From: an uncultured Muribaculaceae bacterium
Lineage (GTDB): Bacteria > Bacteroidota > Bacteroidia > Bacteroidales > Muribaculaceae
Reading direction: 5' to 3'
NCBI GenBank assembly: GCA_910578075.1
Contig: CAJTPK010000020.1
Location: 1-64,000, forward strand
Length of the DNA stretch: 64,000 bases
Each line of letters starts with the position of its first letter. The stretch's first letter is position 1. Both the position numbers and the translations under genes were made by a program. Positions 61,426-64,000 of this stretch are shown here, piece after piece. Below the pieces are notes generated by a model. It worked only from the letters and a program-made list of their open reading frames with translations, was not told the DNA's origin and made no database searches.

Positions 61426-61953
61426 ATGATGGAAATTGAAGATCTTAAATCGATCATCCGGGATGTTCCCGACTTCCCTTCAAAGGGTATTCTCTTCCGT
61501 GACTTGACAACAATGATCAAGGATGGTGAGGCTCTCCATATCACAGGTAAGGCTCTTGCCGATCTTTACCGTGACAAGGGCGTGACTAAGGTTGTGGGTA
61601 TCGAATCACGCGGTTTTATCGGTGGCTCGATAATGGCGTATGAACTCGGCTGCGGTTTTGTTCCTGCAAGAAAACCGGGCAAATTGCCTGCCGTTACAAT
61701 TAAGAAGGCATACGCGAAGGAATACGGTGTCGATACAATCGAGATGCATAGCGATGCAATCAACGAGAATGATGTGGTGGTTCTCCACGATGACCTCCTT
61801 GCCACAGGCGGTACAATGCGTGCCTGCTATGATCTGGTAAAATCGATGAATCCGAAGAAAGTATATATAAATTTCATCGTAGAGCTTACGGATCTCAACG
61901 GTCGCGCGGCATTGCCGGAGGATTGCGAGATCACATCTCTGCTCAAATATTAA
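61426..61953 (+). CDS. apt: adenine phosphoribosyltransferase
   Basis: Salvages adenine with PRPP to AMP. The 175-residue chain has PDFPSKGILFRDLTTM, GIESRGFIGG and the PRPP loop VVLHDDLLATGGTMRA. Normal length. The preceding 84 bases hold the parS-like site; no consensus promoter is evident, so it may be read from ybeY-mnmG. ATG 61426 is used; ATG 61429 is the next codon. Confidence 0.95.
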   Translation: MMEIEDLKSIIRDVPDFPSKGILFRDLTTMIKDGEALHITGKALADLYRDKGVTKVVGIESRGFIGGSIMAYELGCGFVPARKPGKLPAVTIKKAYAKEYGVDTIEMHSDAINENDVVVLHDDLLATGGTMRACYDLVKSMNPKKVYINFIVELTDLNGRAALPEDCEITSLLKY

Positions 61954-62079
61954 ATTGATTCACTTACGCAAAATCGGCGAAATAGGGGCCTGTAATCAAA
62001 ATGATGAAAATTTGTTTAATATAACGCTGTTGTAACACCGATGTAACGCGTATGAAATACGCATGACAGATTTTAACAA

Positions 62080-62110
62080 AAATAACCCCCGTTTTCATCG
62101 GGGGTTATTT
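62080..62110 (+). terminator. terminator after apt, possibly bidirectional
   Basis: AAATAACCCCC (62080-62090) pairs with GGGGGTTATTT (62100-62110), a 9-base loop. A/T-rich sequence on both sides. Copies of TTGTAAC or TGTAAC occur on either side (near 62033, 62044, 62160 and 62171). Confidence 0.8.
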
Positions 62111-62204
62111 GCATCTTTGGGAGGTCGATGAAATATTCCTGAAATGCAATTGTTATATCTTGTAACGCAATTGTAACGGAAGTCTTAAATAATAAGAAGT
62201 GATT

Positions 62205-64000
62205 ATGGATGAAAATATTCAATCTGCAAATCCGAAAAACATCGATGAAATCGATGTCTCTTCTTCAAGAAAAAGAGAGGAGATGAAGCGTCTTCTTGCG
62301 GGAACGGGAAGAAACATCGATGAATTCGGAGGTTTTGATATAGAGATAAAGCCGGACCGCACCAGAGAGGATATTTTCAATAATCGTCCTGGCGAACAAT
62401 TGCGTGAAAAGATATTGAATCTGCCGGATTTGCCGGGAGTGTATATGTATCTTGACCATACCGGCAAGGTGATATATGTCGGAAAGGCGAAAAGACTCAA
62501 ACGGAGGGTGTCGTCTTATTTCAACCGCAGGCATGATTCCACACGTACAAATCTGCTTGTGCGGAATATTGTGGACATGCGTTTTATCGTGGTGCCTACC
62601 GAAGAGGATGCCCTGCATCTGGAGAACGCGATGATTAAGGAATATCAGCCGCGTTATAATGTCTTGCTCAAGGATGACAAATCATATCCATGGATTGTGG
62701 TCACGAAGGAATTGTATCCGCGTGTGTTTATGACGCGCGAGAAGGGTATCCACGGTCGATATTATGGACCATATGCCAATCAGGGGGCGGCAAAGGTCGT
62801 TTTGCAACTTATACGGGAGGTATACCCGCTTCGTAGCTGTCGTCACGCTCTTGATGAGCGGAGCATCGCGCGGAATAAATATTCACTCTGTCTCGATTAT
62901 CATATCCATAAATGTCTTGGTCCTTGCCGCGGACTTGTCAGCCCCGAGGGGTACGGCGAATATATAGCGCGGGTGCGCCAGATTCTGAATGGCGAGACTG
63001 TGGAGCTTGAGAATGTCTTGAAAGAGGAGATGTCTTCTCTGAGCGAGCAATGGAAATTCGAAGAGGCGCAGGTGGTCAAAGAGAAATATGAGGCTGTCAG
63101 GAAATACAATGCAAAAAGCGTCATAGGAGAGCAGTCGGCGGCATCCGCCGATATGTTCGCTTATGTGGAGAATGAAGATAGGGCGTTTGTGAATTTCATG
63201 CATCTGAACAGAGGCGCAGTGACGCAAAGCTTGAATCTCGAATATCGACGTCAGAAGAATGAAGTTACCAAGGAGGAGATTCTCTCGATGGCGATAGCTG
63301 AAATCATGGAGCGTTTCGATCGCGATTTCCGTGAGGTCATCATTCCGTTTGAACCTGATGTGGAATTTGAGGGTATAAAATTCATAGTTCCGGCGCGCGG
63401 TGATAAGAAAAAGGTGCTTGAGGTAGGTATGAAAAATGCCACACAATATATGCACGACGTGGAGAAGCAGGCGGAGAAACTTAATCCTGAGCGAGGAGTT
63501 GAAAAACTCATGGCGCAGATGAAAAGTGATTTCCGTCTGGAGGTGGAACCGCGGCATATCGAGTGTTTCGATAACTCGAATATACAGGGCACGAATCCTG
63601 TGGCGAGTTGCGTGGTGTTCCGTAATGGAAAACCGGCGCGGCGAGACTATCGACATTTCAATATCAAGACCGTGGTGGGTGCGAATGACTTCGCTTCGAT
63701 GAAGGAGGTGCTTCATCGTCGCTACACGCGCATGATGGCGGAAGGGGAACAGTTGCCTCAGCTTGTGGTTGTGGATGGAGGCAAGGGTCAACTCAGCGCT
63801 GCCGTTGAAGCTTTCGACGAGATGGGGATCCGCGGAGAGGTTGCGTTGGTGGGAATTGCTAAAAGATTGGAGGAAATTTATTTTCCTGGAGATTCATTGC
63901 CCCTTTATATCGACAAGAAGTCGCAGAGTCTCAGGGTGATACAGGCTTTGCGCGATGAGGCGCACCGCTTTGGAATCACACATCATCGTAATCGTCGCTC
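62205..64000 (+). CDS. uvrC: excinuclease ABC subunit C, 3' end outside window
   Basis: Nucleotide-excision-repair nuclease making both incisions. 598 codons are visible and the frame is still open at 64000. GIY-YIG nuclease domain (LPGVYMYLDHTG, VIYVGKAKRLKRRVSSYF, with YNVLLKDDKSYPW), the Cys cluster region CLDYHIHKCLGPCRG, a UVR coil (about 255-290), and the RNase H-like nuclease domain (ECFDNSNIQGTNPVAS, VVDGGKGQL). ATG 62205 gives an N-terminal extension of about 67 residues before the GIY-YIG domain; an internal ATG at codon 27 would halve it. Confidence 0.94.
   Translation, partial: MDENIQSANPKNIDEIDVSSSRKREEMKRLLAGTGRNIDEFGGFDIEIKPDRTREDIFNNRPGEQLREKILNLPDLPGVYMYLDHTGKVIYVGKAKRLKRRVSSYFNRRHDSTRTNLLVRNIVDMRFIVVPTEEDALHLENAMIKEYQPRYNVLLKDDKSYPWIVVTKELYPRVFMTREKGIHGRYYGPYANQGAAKVVLQLIREVYPLRSCRHALDERSIARNKYSLCLDYHIHKCLGPCRGLVSPEGYGEYIARVRQILNGETVELENVLKEEMSSLSEQWKFEEAQVVKEKYEAVRKYNAKSVIGEQSAASADMFAYVENEDRAFVNFMHLNRGAVTQSLNLEYRRQKNEVTKEEILSMAIAEIMERFDRDFREVIIPFEPDVEFEGIKFIVPARGDKKKVLEVGMKNATQYMHDVEKQAEKLNPERGVEKLMAQMKSDFRLEVEPRHIECFDNSNIQGTNPVASCVVFRNGKPARRDYRHFNIKTVVGANDFASMKEVLHRRYTRMMAEGEQLPQLVVVDGGKGQLSAAVEAFDEMGIRGEVALVGIAKRLEEIYFPGDSLPLYIDKKSQSLRVIQALRDEAHRFGITHHRNRR

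Overview
The window looks like a chromosomal segment of a gut-type Bacteroidales bacterium, probably Muribaculaceae or a near relative. The grounds are: nine intergenic copies of the Bacteroidetes housekeeping promoter (TTTG, 19-20 bases, TAnnTTTG), almost no Shine-Dalgarno sequences, BspA-type leucine-rich-repeat surface proteins with C-terminal sorting-like domains, a four-helix-bundle 'suffix' protein, DUF4230 and LytTR/LytS-type genes. The family-level assignment is inference; no 16S or marker-tree evidence is present.

Layout. 1-4.7 kb: end of a tRNA-Lys gene, a XylE-type sugar symporter, pncB, and a small envelope operon (two DUF4230 proteins) led by a truncated PD-(D/E)XK transposase fragment. 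4.7-11.2 kb: a MacAB/TolC-like efflux operon below a LytS/LytT-type two-component system. 11.2-25.4 kb: one minus-strand purine operon, purE-L-M-H-D-B-A-guaB-guaA, preceded by a leader containing a 37-codon ORF and a strong terminator. 25.4-36.6 kb: two giant exported repeat proteins (19 bacterial Ig-like domains; BspA-type LRRs plus a dockerin-like segment) behind a structured RNA leader. 36.6-38.9 kb: a glycerophosphodiesterase and a divergent glycerol-3-phosphate dehydrogenase whose leader has received a MITE-like insertion. 39-44.6 kb: pyrimidine operon pyrC-K-D-F-E-B, in which PyrB carries a PyrI-type zinc domain. 44.6-47.2 kb: an ECF sigma/anti-sigma operon with an outer-membrane barrel. 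47.3-51.7 kb: carA and carB. 51.7-52.9 kb: a four-helix-bundle gene enclosed by two copies of an unusual 9-mer/10-mer repeat cassette. 52.9-55.6 kb: a DUF2971-like gene and a second BspA-type lipoprotein, again behind a structured RNA leader. 55.8-58.6 kb: a nucleotidyltransferase/HEPN-like pair and purF. 58.9-64 kb: ybeY, mnmG, a parS-like palindrome, apt, and the start of uvrC.

How it fits together. Nearly all of de novo purine and pyrimidine synthesis, plus adenine salvage and NAD salvage, is encoded here in a few operons with recognisable promoters. The accessory layer is dominated by surface repeat proteins. Both BspA-type operons lack a recognisable promoter next to the gene. Instead each sits behind a promoter-driven RNA of about 320 nt that ends in an intrinsic-terminator-like structure. 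The same promoter - structured leader - terminator - operon design recurs at purE. The most unusual items are these leaders, the repeat cassettes around the four-helix-bundle gene, the PyrB-zinc-domain fusion and the hierarchical Ig-domain array.
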